The notes beneath the pieces are model-generated. The model was not told the origin of the DNA. It saw nothing but the letters and a program-made list of their open reading frames with translations, and searched no databases. The position numbers were made by a program, and so were the translations under genes. From Paenibacillus sp. An7 (lineage in GTDB: Bacteria > Bacillota > Bacilli > Paenibacillales > Paenibacillaceae): a stretch of DNA of 63,693 nucleotides. Positions within the stretch are counted from its first letter, which is position 1; every line of letters begins with the position of its first letter. Shown piece by piece: positions 38,501-46,564 of the stretch. The DNA lies in the NCBI RefSeq assembly GCF_009870785.1, contig NZ_WTWX01000022.1:1-63693 (forward strand), given 5' to 3'.

Positions 38501-39068
38501 CAGAAGTCACAGGAAAGAAGTCAATGATACCTCCACGGATGCTCATCTCTCCTTGTGTTTCTACGCGTTCAACTCGTTCATATCCCAGCTCCACCATACC
38601 GCGAAGGAAGGAATCCAGCTCAAGCGTGCCGCCTTGCTGTAATGTAATTTCCGCATTTGCAATAATCTCAGGAGAAGGTAAATAACGACGAGCTCCCGAT
38701 AAAGGAATAACGACAATACCGCGAAATCCTTTGGCACACTTAAGGAGAACATCAATACGCTGTGCAAGGGTTTCTGGACTTGATATAGCTGCCTCAGCAG
38801 CAATTAACTCGTTTGCAGGGTATAAAAGGACTTGATCATCAGAAAGCGCTTCCTGCAAATCATCTGCCACTTTCTGTGCTGCAAACATATTATGGGTTAC
38901 AACGAGCATTGGTCGATCTAGTTGCTTGTGTAAGGCAGCTATCATGATTTGACGAGCCGACCCAGTCAAACCGGAGATCAACTGCTCCTTCATTCCCGTT
39001 GTAACGCCGGAAGCAATCGATTCAAAATCAGAATCTTTGGAATAGGCATCAATAAGTGCTTGTAGCAA
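35544..39068 (-). CDS. mfd: Transcription-repair coupling factor Mfd
   Basis: A protein of about 1174 residues that dislodges stalled RNA polymerase and recruits UvrA. An N-terminal UvrB-like module, a CarD-like RNA polymerase-interaction domain ([20 protein letters not shown], near 500) and a RecG-like translocase follow in order. The helicase has Walker A [28 protein letters not shown] and [17 protein letters not shown]. The C-terminal domain (from about 1010) is intact. The best start is TTG 39068, 8 nt after AGAGAGG; a GTG seven codons earlier is possible. It is downstream of fin, across a terminator. Confidence 0.95.
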   Translation of the reverse strand: [1174 protein letters not shown]

Positions 39069-39234
39069 AAGGGGCACCTCTCTTATCACTTTCTAATCTA
39101 TCTGCTATTTGTAAAAGATAGTCTGTATTTTAAATGTAAACTTTTGGTTGTTAATTATCTCATCATAATCCTTTTTATCTGGCCTTACCATAGGTAAAGT
39201 CAGAACATACGGCTTATTTACTGCGCTGTAACTG

Positions 39235-39266
39235 AAAAAAAAGCCTCAGCACTTACAGCCAAGGCT
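39235..39266 (-). terminator. Terminator after fin
   Basis: Minus strand: AGCCTTGGC (39258-39266) pairs with GCTGAGGCT (39242-39250) through two G-U pairs, followed by U6-7. Confidence 0.85.
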
Positions 39267-39326
39267 AGAGGGAATGGAATGAGTCTTCCCATAAAGCTCA
39301 ATGAATTTTATGTTCATAAACGTAGC

Positions 39327-39557
39327 TTACTGCAAAGGACTTGCAATTAGGCTAAGCTCTGGATGGTCCATAATTGCTTCCGTACAATAGCTGCAGGTAA
39401 TACTAACAATCTGCTCGCCTTTTGAATTATAGGCAATTATATCTTGCCGCTCTGAAGGGGTCAAGAAATGAAGGCCTAATCGAACCTCTGTCGTAAGATC
39501 CGCCTCGATACTTCCTATAGATGAGCGGCAGTGACGACAAACATAATGAATTTGCAT
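39327..39557 (-). CDS. fin: Anti-sigma-F factor Fin
   Basis: A 76-residue protein beginning MQIHYVCRHCRSSIGSIEAD, with a second pair in ITCSYCTEAI; the two Cys-x-x-Cys pairs form a zinc site. In B. subtilis Fin (YabK) binds SigF/core polymerase and promotes the switch from SigF to SigG. Length and position between pth and mfd match. Its ribosome-binding site AGGAGG can be sequestered by a hairpin (39566-39603). A possible SigF -10 (GGCTAAACT, 39610-39618) lies upstream but lacks a good -35. Confidence 0.93.
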   Translation of the reverse strand: MQIHYVCRHCRSSIGSIEADLTTEVRLGLHFLTPSERQDIIAYNSKGEQIVSITCSYCTEAIMDHPELSLIASPLQ

Positions 39558-39565
39558 AGATATGC

Positions 39566-39603
39566 CTCCTGAAAAAGATTAATATCTTTAGTCTTTCCAG
39601 GAG
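39566..39603 (-). promoter_or_regulatory. Hairpin masking the fin ribosome-binding site
   Basis: Minus strand: CTCCTG (39598-39603) pairs with CAGGAG (39566-39571), the Shine-Dalgarno itself. AAAGA/TCTTT continues the stem around a 13-nt A/U-rich loop. It could limit fin translation on read-through transcripts from pth, or act as a weak pth terminator, although no adequate U-tract follows. Confidence 0.5.
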
Positions 39604-39642
39604 ACTGCCAGTTTAGCCCATTGATCAGAATAGAATTAAAAA

Positions 39643-40203
39643 TTAGCCGTTGAATTTAGCCATCGTTCTCTCAAATGTTTCCTTCATTGCATACTCCAAA
39701 GCATCACACGTAGATTCAATCATTGAAGTCAGTGCCTCTTTTTCCTTCTTTGGAAAGTTGGAAAGGACGTAATCAACAATTGCATGCCCTGGTTCCGGTC
39801 TTGACACACCCATGCGTATTCGGTTGAACTGCTGAGTACCTGTATGCTGAATGATGGATTTAATACCATTATGTCCGCCCGCGCTTCCTTGATACCGAAG
39901 TCGTATTTTTCCAACCTCTGTATCCATGTCATCGTAGACCACAATTAAATCTTCCAGCACAACCTTATAATAATCCATATAAGCTCGGACTGTTTCTCCG
40001 GAGAGATTCATATAGGTCATAGGCTTAATCAGAACTGCTTTTTCTCCTTGGATCATTCCTTCTCCAATAAGCGCCTTACACTTGCTCTGATTAATAGATA
40101 TATGATGGCGTTCTGCTAAGGCATCCAGTGCCATAAATCCAACATTATGTCTTGTCTTAGCATATTCAGAACCTGGATTCCCAAGTCCTACAATCCATTT
40201 CAT
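39643..40203 (-). CDS. pth: Peptidyl-tRNA hydrolase
   Basis: A 186-residue enzyme that recycles tRNA by cleaving peptidyl-tRNA that has dropped off ribosomes; it is essential. It begins MKWIVGLGNPGSEYAKTRHN, with the catalytic His in TRHNVGFMALD, KPMTYMNLSGE, VVYDDMDTEVGKIRLR and GSAGGHNGIKSI. The start is the ATG with AAGGAGG; the 13 in-frame codons upstream are not supported. In B. subtilis (spoVC) ctc precedes it; here ctc is replaced by a small plus-strand gene. Confidence 0.96.
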   Translation of the reverse strand: MKWIVGLGNPGSEYAKTRHNVGFMALDALAERHHISINQSKCKALIGEGMIQGEKAVLIKPMTYMNLSGETVRAYMDYYKVVLEDLIVVYDDMDTEVGKIRLRYQGSAGGHNGIKSIIQHTGTQQFNRIRMGVSRPEPGHAIVDYVLSNFPKKEKEALTSMIESTCDALEYAMKETFERTMAKFNG

Positions 40204-40365
40204 ATTATGCTCCTCCTTCCTCTTTAGATGAGTAACGAACAAAATATCAAAAAAGACATCACTAGATCCGCTGATGTGGACTTACGCTCTTTTTCACTTT
40301 ACAATAAAAACAATTGTATACAGCGGGAAGCGAGTAATAGCGACCGATGAAAGGGTGACCCGGTT

Positions 40366-40566
40366 ATGCGCCACGATATAGAACGTTTAACGCAGCTGTC
40401 CCAGTTTCAGCATCATATGGAACAGGCCATACCGGTACAAGTGTATGACCGAGACAGACACATTGATATTGGTTACATCACTCATTACGATGAACATTTT
40501 GTGGAGGTTGGCAGTGTTTTATTTAACCGTGCCTGCCACTACTTTATTTCAAGGCCAGGGTACTAA
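40366..40566 (+). CDS. Small conserved-looking hypothetical protein
   Basis: A 66-residue, His/Tyr-rich soluble protein that I do not recognise. It opens MRHDIERLTQLSQFQHHMEQ, then has beta-rich IPVQVYDRDRHIDIGYI and FVEVGSVLFNR. AAAGGGTGA lies 8 nt before the ATG, and a 17 bp hairpin follows 20 bp after the stop. It is one of the few plus-strand genes, divergent from pth and convergent with prs. A TATACA box upstream lacks a clear -35. The codon pattern and ribosome-binding site favour a real gene, but function is unknown. Confidence 0.6.
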   Translation: MRHDIERLTQLSQFQHHMEQAIPVQVYDRDRHIDIGYITHYDEHFVEVGSVLFNRACHYFISRPGY

Positions 40567-40585
40567 AATCAGTTCATACGCCGAC

Positions 40586-40623
40586 AGGGGTTACAATGTC
40601 TTATCCAAGACATTGTAACCCCT
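40586..40623. terminator. Shared hairpin between prs and the small plus-strand gene
   Basis: A perfect 17 bp inverted repeat (40586-40602 with 40607-40623) with a 4-base loop lies between two convergent genes. Neither strand has a proper U-tract: plus strand CTTTC, minus strand GTCGG. It probably ends both transcripts or protects their 3' ends, but it is not a textbook intrinsic terminator. Confidence 0.65.
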
Positions 40624-40645
40624 CTTTCATGTTAACTATGCAGAA

Positions 40646-41599
40646 CTATTCAATTTCGAACAATTTACTAATCGACAATTCCTCATGAACCCGGATAATA
40701 GCTTCGCCCAGTAGCGGTGCTACAGAAAGCACATTCAGCTTATTCGTTGGATTTGGATGAGTAATCGGAATGGTATCCGTCACTACAACTTCCTTAAGCG
40801 GTGAGTTCTCCAGTCGTTCCATAGCAGGTCCGGAAAGAACGGGATGAGTACAGCAAGCGTATACTTCTTTCGCTCCGCCTTCCATCAATGCATTCGCACC
40901 AAGAACAATCGTACCTGCTGTATCGATAATATCATCAATCAGAATTGCTGTTTTACCTTCAATGTTACCGATGATATTCATCACTTCACTTACATTCGGT
41001 TCAGGTCTGCGCTTGTCAATAATAGCAAGTGGCGCATTCAGGAAATCAGCCAATTTTCTTGCGCGTACAACGCCGCCATGGTCCGGAGATACAACAACCG
41101 GATTCTCAATCTGCTTGGAGCGGAAGTATTGTGCAATAATTGGAACTGCAAGCATATGATCTACAGGGATATCAAAAAATCCTTGAATCTGCATTGCATG
41201 CAGGTCCATAGCAATAACACGTGTTGCTCCTGCTTTTTCAATCAAGTTTGCTACGAGTTTAGCCGTAATTGGATCTCTAGAACGTGCTTTACGGTCTTGT
41301 CTTGCATATCCATAATACGGAATAACTACGTTAATTGTTTTAGCAGAAGCACGCTTTAGTGCATCAATCATAACAAGCATTTCCATCAAGTTGTCGTTAA
41401 CTGGCAAGCAAGTGGATTGTACGATATACACATGGCTGCCACGTACACTCTCTGAAAGTTTTACTTGAATCTCGCCATCGCTAAAGCTTGTTGTATGAGA
41501 CTCACCCATTGGAATTCCGATGTAGTCGGCAATTTGATGTGCGAGTTTCGGGTTTGAGTTACAAGTAAATATTTTTAGTTTGGAATCAAAATAAGTCAT
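40646..41599 (-). CDS. prs: Ribose-phosphate pyrophosphokinase
   Basis: A 317-residue enzyme making PRPP from ribose-5-phosphate and ATP, the precursor for purines, pyrimidines, NAD, His and Trp. Seen are [40 protein letters not shown], the metal/ribose motif [35 protein letters not shown] and PRPP loop [18 protein letters not shown]. It is 88 bp after glmU, with the conserved glmU-prs order. The intervening GCTGTTC/GAACAGC hairpin (41663-41681) has no U-tract. Confidence 0.97.
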   Translation of the reverse strand: MTYFDSKLKIFTCNSNPKLAHQIADYIGIPMGESHTTSFSDGEIQVKLSESVRGSHVYIVQSTCLPVNDNLMEMLVMIDALKRASAKTINVVIPYYGYARQDRKARSRDPITAKLVANLIEKAGATRVIAMDLHAMQIQGFFDIPVDHMLAVPIIAQYFRSKQIENPVVVSPDHGGVVRARKLADFLNAPLAIIDKRRPEPNVSEVMNIIGNIEGKTAILIDDIIDTAGTIVLGANALMEGGAKEVYACCTHPVLSGPAMERLENSPLKEVVVTDTIPITHPNPTNKLNVLSVAPLLGEAIIRVHEELSISKLFEIE

Positions 41600-41687
41600 A
41601 AAATAGAAAACCTCCGTGCTGGTTCATTGGAATCGATTTTAGTTCTGCTCATAAAAGTCGGCGCTGTTCGTATAGAACAGCATTTCA

Positions 41688-43088
41688 TTATGAATTTTTG
41701 TTGTTTTTCTTAGCTTTGGCACGGGCACGTATCTTATCTGCGTATCCCGGCTTATTTTCTTGACGGACTCTTGCAATAGCAAGGTCATTATCTGATACAG
41801 AGTGCGTAATCGTTGACCCTGCAACGACATAAGCGCCTTTGCCTACTTTAACAGGTGCAATTAAATTCACATTACTTCCTACAAAAGCGTCATCTTCAAT
41901 TTCTGTAACAGACTTATTATAACCATCGTAGTTCACAGTTATTGCTCCGCAGCCGATATTTACATTCTTGCCGACGGTAGCATCTCCAATATAACTCAAA
42001 TGTGATACTTTTGAGCCATTATCAATGGTCGCGTTTTTGATCTCTACAAAATCACCGATCTTAACATTTTCACCAAGTTTGGATGCTGGGCGTAAATATG
42101 CGAATGGACCCACGGAAGAACCGTTCCCCACTTCTGCTTTACTGAGTACAGAATGTTTAACGGTGACGTTATCGCCGATTGTACTGTCTTCAATATCGGT
42201 ATTTGGACCAATGATGGAACCCTCACCAATTACTGTGTTGCCTTTAAGCATGGTACCCGGATAAAGAACAGTATCCGAACCAATCGTAACATCAGCGCCA
42301 ATATACGTAGATGAAGGATCAATAATGGTTACTCCATTCAGCATATGTTTGCGCACAAGACGTTGTCTCATGAAACCTTCTGCCTCAGATAGAGCTACAC
42401 GATCATTTACACCAATGGATTCTGCAGCATCATGTGTCATGTATGCTTCAATGGTTTCTCCCGCTTCACGGAAAATACCAATCACATCAGTAAGGTAATA
42501 TTCTTGTTGTGCATTATTATTTGTTACTTTATCCAAAGCTGCAAACAGCTTAGCATTATCGAAACAATACGTACCTGTATTGATTTCTTGTACAGCATCT
42601 TCTTCCGGACTGCAATCTTTTTGTTCTACAATTTTAGTTACAGATCCTTCGTTGCTGCGAATCACACGGCCGTAGCCAGCTGGATGATCCATATGTGCTG
42701 TCAGCACCGTCGCCGCTGCTCCGCGAGACTCATGGAGCTCCATCAAACCTTCTAGTGTTTCTTTTGTTACCAAAGGAGTATCTCCACAGATCACAATTGT
42801 GGTTCCTTCTTCTTTGCCAAGCATATCCTTAGCCATCTTAACCGCATGTCCTGTACCGAGCTGTTGTTCCTGTAGTACATAGTCAGCTGCTGAACCAAGA
42901 TATGATTTTACAGCTTCAGCACCGTGACCTACAACAACAATATTACGTGTTACCCCAGCTTTTCCTACTGTATCCAAAACATGACCAACCATCGGTTTGC
43001 CACATACAGGATGGAGTACTTTATATAGCTTCGACTTCATACGTTTTCCTTGCCCTGCAGCAAGAATTATAGCCATTCTTTTCAACAA
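41688..43088 (-). CDS. glmU: Bifunctional N-acetylglucosamine-1-P uridyltransferase/acetyltransferase
   Basis: A protein of about 466 residues making UDP-GlcNAc for peptidoglycan and teichoic acids. The N-terminal pyrophosphorylase has [20 protein letters not shown] and [15 protein letters not shown]. The C-terminal half is a left-handed beta-helix of hexapeptide repeats (about 250-450) ending with [19 protein letters not shown] and the acetyl-CoA site. The probable start is TTG (43088, or the adjacent 43085) after TAGGAGG; the first ATG is at 43076. A TATAAT box with a weak -35 lies in the 230 bp upstream. Confidence 0.95.
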   Translation of the reverse strand: MLKRMAIILAAGQGKRMKSKLYKVLHPVCGKPMVGHVLDTVGKAGVTRNIVVVGHGAEAVKSYLGSAADYVLQEQQLGTGHAVKMAKDMLGKEEGTTIVICGDTPLVTKETLEGLMELHESRGAAATVLTAHMDHPAGYGRVIRSNEGSVTKIVEQKDCSPEEDAVQEINTGTYCFDNAKLFAALDKVTNNNAQQEYYLTDVIGIFREAGETIEAYMTHDAAESIGVNDRVALSEAEGFMRQRLVRKHMLNGVTIIDPSSTYIGADVTIGSDTVLYPGTMLKGNTVIGEGSIIGPNTDIEDSTIGDNVTVKHSVLSKAEVGNGSSVGPFAYLRPASKLGENVKIGDFVEIKNATIDNGSKVSHLSYIGDATVGKNVNIGCGAITVNYDGYNKSVTEIEDDAFVGSNVNLIAPVKVGKGAYVVAGSTITHSVSDNDLAIARVRQENKPGYADKIRARAKAKKNNKNS

Positions 43089-43257
43089 TCCCGACCTCCT
43101 ACGCTGTAATTGTAATGTTATCCACTCTAATTCCAAAAAAGGATCTCAGGACTATTCAACAGTGAATTGGGCGCAAACAATTATACCCTAATCCTTATCT
43201 TCAGGAAGGGATGCAACTTCGCTCAATCTTACTCATTAAAGAATATACTTCATTATT

Positions 43258-43297
43258 GAAAAAAAGAAAAGAGAGCCATAGAATGACTCTCTTTTCT
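43258..43297 (-). terminator. Terminator after spoVG
   Basis: Minus strand: an 11 bp stem, AGAAAAGAGAG with CTCTCTTTTCT, plus CAT/ATG at the loop, followed by seven U. Confidence 0.88.
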
Positions 43298-43317
43298 TTC
43301 GAACCCCAATAATGTTA

Positions 43318-43602
43318 TTATGCGCCTTCTTCGATAACCTCTTCTTCAGTTGCGGCGCGCTCATATTCAGCCAATACAGCAGCCTGAATCTTCTCGCGAG
43401 TCCCTGAAGAAATCGGATGGGCGATGTCACGGAATTCTCCATCTGGAGTCCGCTTACTTGGCATAGCAACGAACATTCCATTGTTACCGTCAATAACTCG
43501 AATGTCATGAACGACAAACTCATTATCAATAGTAATCGAAGCTATTGCCTTCATTCTCCCCTCAGAATTAACGCGGCGGAGTCTGACATCTGTGATCTGC
43601 AT
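43318..43602 (-). CDS. spoVG: RNA/DNA-binding regulator SpoVG
   Basis: A 94-residue protein: [40 protein letters not shown], then [20 protein letters not shown]. It is involved in sporulation and septation and is a general regulator in other Firmicutes. Its promoter carries a textbook SigH site and an upstream 0A box. GGTGGTG precedes the ATG. In B. subtilis purR-yabJ-spoVG form one block; yabJ is absent here. Confidence 0.97.
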   Translation of the reverse strand: MQITDVRLRRVNSEGRMKAIASITIDNEFVVHDIRVIDGNNGMFVAMPSKRTPDGEFRDIAHPISSGTREKIQAAVLAEYERAATEEEVIEEGA

Positions 43603-43642
43603 GTGTGTTCACCACCTTTTTCCATCGGAACTTGGTGTAATA

Positions 43643-43670
43643 ATTCCACACAACATGCAAGATTTCCTTC
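43643..43670 (-). promoter_or_regulatory. SigH promoter for spoVG
   Basis: Minus strand: -35 GAAGGAAAT (43662-43670), 12 bp spacer, -10 GTGGAAT (43643-43649), a full match to the SigH consensus RnAGGAwWW-N11/12-RnnGAAT. spoVG is the classical SigH promoter in B. subtilis. Confidence 0.8.
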
Positions 43671-43735
43671 TTTTTACTGCTACAAAATGTCCTAATTTTA
43701 GGAATTTTTTTGCGGATGAGCCGATTTAGTACATT

Positions 43736-43742
43736 TTCGACA
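43736..43742 (-). promoter_or_regulatory. 0A box upstream of spoVG
   Basis: Minus strand TGTCGAA, an exact Spo0A box, about 66 bp upstream of the SigH -35. A TCCTAA/TTAGGA inverted repeat (43690-43703) lies between them. Confidence 0.5.
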
Positions 43743-43774
43743 AAAATAGTGTAAACTCACCAAAAAACAGCAAA

Positions 43775-44608
43775 TTATTGAAGAGTATTAAAGTAATTTC
43801 CAGGCTTCACTGTAATCTGCTTTGTTTTCGCATCAACAGCAGTTAACGTCGCTAGGGAAATATAATCATGGAGCAGGCGTTCCTCCGAATCTACCGTTCC
43901 TGATTCAACCAATACACCTACACCTGCGACTTCGGCATTAAACTCCCCAAGGAGATCAATCATCCCTTGGACCGTTCCTCCTGCTTTCATAAAATCATCT
44001 ACAATAAGCACACGAGATTTCTCAGGCAGTGCTCTTCTCGAAAGAGACATCGTATGAAGGCTTTTATGAGAACCTGATACATAGTTAATGCTTACAGCTG
44101 AGCCTTCAGTCACCTGATGGTCTCGTCTAACAAGAACAACAGGAAGATTCAACTGAGAGCCTACCGCATAAGCTAAAGGGATTCCCTTTGTTTCTACCGT
44201 CATAACTGCATCAATCTCAAGACCTGAGAAAGCAGTGGCAAGAATCTTACCAATTTCATTGACCACAGACGGTTGTCCCAGCAAATCGGACATGTATAGA
44301 TATCCGCCCGGTAAAATCCGGTCAGGCTGTTCTAACTTACCGCAAAGCTGCTTAATAAAAGAGAAAGCCCGTTCTTGAGACATTTTCGGCATGAATTTCA
44401 CGCCTCCTGCAGCACCTGCAAGAGTCTGCAAATCTCCCATGCCCTCTTCTTCAAATACTTCCTTAATGATAGCTAAATCTTCGCTTATAGACGACTTCGC
44501 AGCTCCATATCGTTCCGCAAAAGTAGTAAGCGGAATTAAGGTATGCGGTCTAGAGAGCAAGTATTGTGTCATTTCAACCAAACGTGCACTACGTTTCAAT
44601 TTCTTCAC
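43775..44608 (-). CDS. purR: Purine operon repressor PurR
   Basis: A 277-residue protein. An N-terminal winged helix (KRSARLVEMTQYLLSRPHTL and YGAAKSSISEDLAIIKEVFE) precedes a phosphoribosyltransferase-fold effector domain with a PRPP motif, VLIVDDFMKAGGTVQGMIDL. PRPP releases it from PurBoxes. GTG 44608 with GTGAGGAAT upstream gives the family N-terminus; the longer in-frame extension covers the promoter and is not coding. A PurBox pair spans its own promoter (44634-44683), indicating autoregulation. Confidence 0.95.
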   Translation of the reverse strand: MKKLKRSARLVEMTQYLLSRPHTLIPLTTFAERYGAAKSSISEDLAIIKEVFEEEGMGDLQTLAGAAGGVKFMPKMSQERAFSFIKQLCGKLEQPDRILPGGYLYMSDLLGQPSVVNEIGKILATAFSGLEIDAVMTVETKGIPLAYAVGSQLNLPVVLVRRDHQVTEGSAVSINYVSGSHKSLHTMSLSRRALPEKSRVLIVDDFMKAGGTVQGMIDLLGEFNAEVAGVGVLVESGTVDSEERLLHDYISLATLTAVDAKTKQITVKPGNYFNTLQ

Positions 44609-44633
44609 AGACGATTCCTCACGATCTACTTCC

Positions 44634-44683
44634 AAATCCGAATATTTGCTAATAAATATATCATTTTGTACGTATTTGTACAA
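44634..44683 (-). promoter_or_regulatory. purR promoter with PurBox pair
   Basis: Minus strand: -35 TTGTAC (44678-44683), 17 bp spacer, -10 TATATT (44655-44660). PurBox 1 on the plus strand, AAATCCGAATATT (44634-44646), fits AWWWCCGAACWWT at 12 of 13. A second, inverted box (44665-44677, minus AAATACGTACAAA) fits 10 of 13. They are 18 bp apart, close to the spacing PurR prefers. A TTGTAC-N6-GTACAA repeat overlaps the -35. Confidence 0.6.
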
Positions 44684-44723
44684 TGCAACAAATAAAAATA
44701 GCGCTATATTTGGAAAAATTATT

Positions 44724-45578
44724 CTAAGTTAGTAATCTTATTGCATAAACTTCTTTACAGAAGCCACGCAGCCCGTTGTAAATCCTCGGTACTTTCGATT
44801 CTTTGGAGACTAGTCCAAATACAGTCGGTCCGCTGCCTGACATCAATACACCATCCGCGCCAAGACGCAGCATGGCCTCCTTCAATTGACCTACTTCAGG
44901 ATGAAGTTTTAAAGTAACATCTTCTAAAACATTACCAAGTTCCTGGCAAACCCCTGAAAAGGACTGATTGCGAATAGCCTCTTCCATTCTTTTGGCCGAA
45001 GGATGATGTGTAATGCGGTCGCTTCGTACACGTCCATAGACCTCAGCCGTCGATACATTGATCGGCGGTTTCGCGAGGATAACCCAGCACTGAGGAGGAT
45101 TTGGCATCATCGAGAGTTTTTCTCCTCTTCCTGTAGCAAGAGCGGTTCCTCCTGTTATACAGAAAGGGACATCAGACCCAAGCTCTGCGCCTAGAAGTCT
45201 AAGCTCTTCATCAGAAATGCCGAGACCCCAAAGTTTATTTAGTCCTCGCAGTGTTGCAGCAGCATCACTGCTTCCCCCTGCTAGTCCTGCAGCAACTGGG
45301 ATTTTTTTATCTAAATGAATATAGACGCCTTTCTTGACGTTATATCGCTCTTTTACTAGTCTGGCAGCCTGAAAGGCTAAATTCTTCTCATCAAGAGGGA
45401 TATATCCCGCCTGGCTTGAAATCATGATGGTATCACGAGGCATTTCCGCCATCTCGATTCGGTCAGCAAGATCGACCATTGTCATAATCATCTCAACTTC
45501 ATGATACCCATCGTTTCTTTTATGTAATACATCCAGCATTAAATTAATTTTTGCAGGAGCTTTTTCGTAAATTTTCAA
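44724..45578 (-). CDS. ispE: 4-diphosphocytidyl-2-C-methylerythritol kinase
   Basis: A 284-residue GHMP kinase of the MEP isoprenoid pathway. It begins [20 protein letters not shown] and has the ATP loop [39 protein letters not shown] and [12 protein letters not shown]. The start is probably TTG 45578, 9 nt after AAGGGTGG; GTG 45587 touches that site. It lies between sspF and purR, with a promoter at 45623-45651. Confidence 0.95.
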   Translation of the reverse strand: MKIYEKAPAKINLMLDVLHKRNDGYHEVEMIMTMVDLADRIEMAEMPRDTIMISSQAGYIPLDEKNLAFQAARLVKERYNVKKGVYIHLDKKIPVAAGLAGGSSDAAATLRGLNKLWGLGISDEELRLLGAELGSDVPFCITGGTALATGRGEKLSMMPNPPQCWVILAKPPINVSTAEVYGRVRSDRITHHPSAKRMEEAIRNQSFSGVCQELGNVLEDVTLKLHPEVGQLKEAMLRLGADGVLMSGSGPTVFGLVSKESKVPRIYNGLRGFCKEVYAIRLLT

Positions 45579-45622
45579 GGCGTTCACCCACCCTTAGCTT
45601 TTCCCTCAAGACAACTTAACAT

Positions 45623-45651
45623 ATTATATCAAAATGACGCTGTCAAGTCAT
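45623..45651 (-). promoter_or_regulatory. Putative SigA promoter for ispE
   Basis: Minus strand: -10 TATAAT (45623-45628), 17 bp spacer, -35 ATGACT (45646-45651). A better -35 sequence, TTGACA, lies only 12 bp from this -10, so the true arrangement is uncertain. Confidence 0.45.
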
Positions 45652-45708
45652 TCTGTCGATCTTAGACTAACTTCTACCTGCTCAGTAAACGTTAGGAATG
45701 AAGTATAT

Positions 45709-45737
45709 AGAAAAGACCCCCATGTTTCAGGGAGTCT
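45709..45737 (-). terminator. Terminator after sspF
   Basis: Minus strand: AGACTCCC pairs with GGGGGTCT (one G-U), loop of 8, followed by UUUCU. Confidence 0.75.
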
Positions 45738-45753
45738 AATGCTATTATTCCTT

Positions 45754-45930
45754 CTAGGACTTTCTCGCAGCCTGTTCAGCAAGCTGAATGGCTCGCTTCA
45801 CCATATTCCCTGCGTCCTTAGCCTTGATACCTCCCCAGCCTTCCTGCTGAACGGTATCATAAAACCCCAAGTCTTTTGCAAGCTCATTCTTAAGTTCCTC
45901 TGACATTACACTGCGTCTTCTGCGGCTCAT
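45754..45930 (-). CDS. sspF: Small acid-soluble spore protein, SspF type
   Basis: A 58-residue protein, [20 protein letters not shown] followed by [20 protein letters not shown] and a helix ending EQAARKS. The pattern [21 protein letters not shown] is that of alpha/beta-type SASPs in their minor, SspF-like form, which coat spore DNA. AAGGAGG lies 8 nt before the ATG. A forespore promoter (45974-46004) precedes it. The veg-sspF-ispE order is as in B. subtilis. Confidence 0.92.
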   Translation of the reverse strand: MSRRRRSVMSEELKNELAKDLGFYDTVQQEGWGGIKAKDAGNMVKRAIQLAEQAARKS

Positions 45931-45973
45931 GAAGGTTCCTCCTTATAAGGGGACTGATAATTTCCTGCACCAT

Positions 45974-46004
45974 TAGTATCTCTGTAGTACAGAAACAATA
46001 TGCA
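45974..46004 (-). promoter_or_regulatory. SigG promoter for sspF
   Basis: Minus strand: -35 TGCATA (45999-46004), 18 bp spacer, -10 GATACTA (45974-45980), close to the consensus TGMATA-N17/18-CATACTA and correctly placed before an SASP gene. Confidence 0.7.
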
Positions 46005-46128
46005 TTAACACTTATGACCATTCACTGCTGCTTAATAAGGTCTAAGCCAATAGTAGGGTTATACTGCTTAGTAAGATAAAATAACGGGCTATAAAGACAC
46101 GACCTTCTCGTAAAACCTCTCCTCATAC

Positions 46129-46167
46129 AAAAAAATGGCCTCACCCTGCTTAAACAGGATAAGACCA
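46129..46167 (-). terminator. Terminator after veg
   Basis: Minus strand: TGGTCTTATCCTG pairs with CAGGGTGAGGCCA using G-U pairs, followed by seven U. Confidence 0.85.
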
Positions 46168-46184
46168 CCTTACAAAAATCATGC

Positions 46185-46463
46185 CTACACTTCGGTATAC
46201 GATATTTCACTTGCAACCTGCTCAGGATCAAAAATAGAAACTTGTACAGATTCAGTTAAGATATCGGCGTAACTGTAAGACACTCGTTTAAACGTTTGTT
46301 GTTCTTGATCTAGCTTGACAATAAAAACAGAAGGGTACGTTTCTTCGAGTACACCGGTCCGCTCAATTGTCTTACGGCGTCCGCCGTTCGCACGAAGCAA
46401 GATCTTCTGACCAACGTGAGCGTCGAGACTTCGTTTAATATCCAATAGCGTATTTTTAGCCAT
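46185..46463 (-). CDS. veg: Veg protein
   Basis: A 92-residue member of the Veg (DUF1021) family, [20 protein letters not shown] with [20 protein letters not shown] and [14 protein letters not shown]. In B. subtilis Veg stimulates biofilm-matrix expression by antagonising SinR; the mechanism is unclear. The ATG with AAAGAGGTGG was chosen over an in-frame start 13 codons earlier. Two near-consensus SigA promoters upstream imply very strong expression, the property for which the B. subtilis veg promoter is known. Confidence 0.95.
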   Translation of the reverse strand: MAKNTLLDIKRSLDAHVGQKILLRANGGRRKTIERTGVLEETYPSVFIVKLDQEQQTFKRVSYSYADILTESVQVSIFDPEQVASEISYTEV

Positions 46464-46493
46464 CGTGTAACGACCACCTCTTTCCTCTTGTCC

Positions 46494-46564
46494 ATTATAC
46501 AACGTTTCATATGTAATGTCAAATCAAATAAATAATTATATCAGTATCAAAAATATGTTGTCAA
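46494..46564 (-). promoter_or_regulatory. Tandem strong SigA promoters for veg
   Basis: Minus strand, proximal: TTGACA (46517-46522), 17 bp, TATAAT (46494-46499). Distal: TTGACA (46559-46564), 18 bp, TATAAT (46535-46540). Both have perfect hexamers, and an A/T-rich region lies upstream. Confidence 0.88.

Noticed and set aside
39566..39603. Intrinsic terminator for pth
   Set aside because: The stem is good but it is followed by the fin ribosome-binding site and not by a U-tract; kept as a possible translational element.
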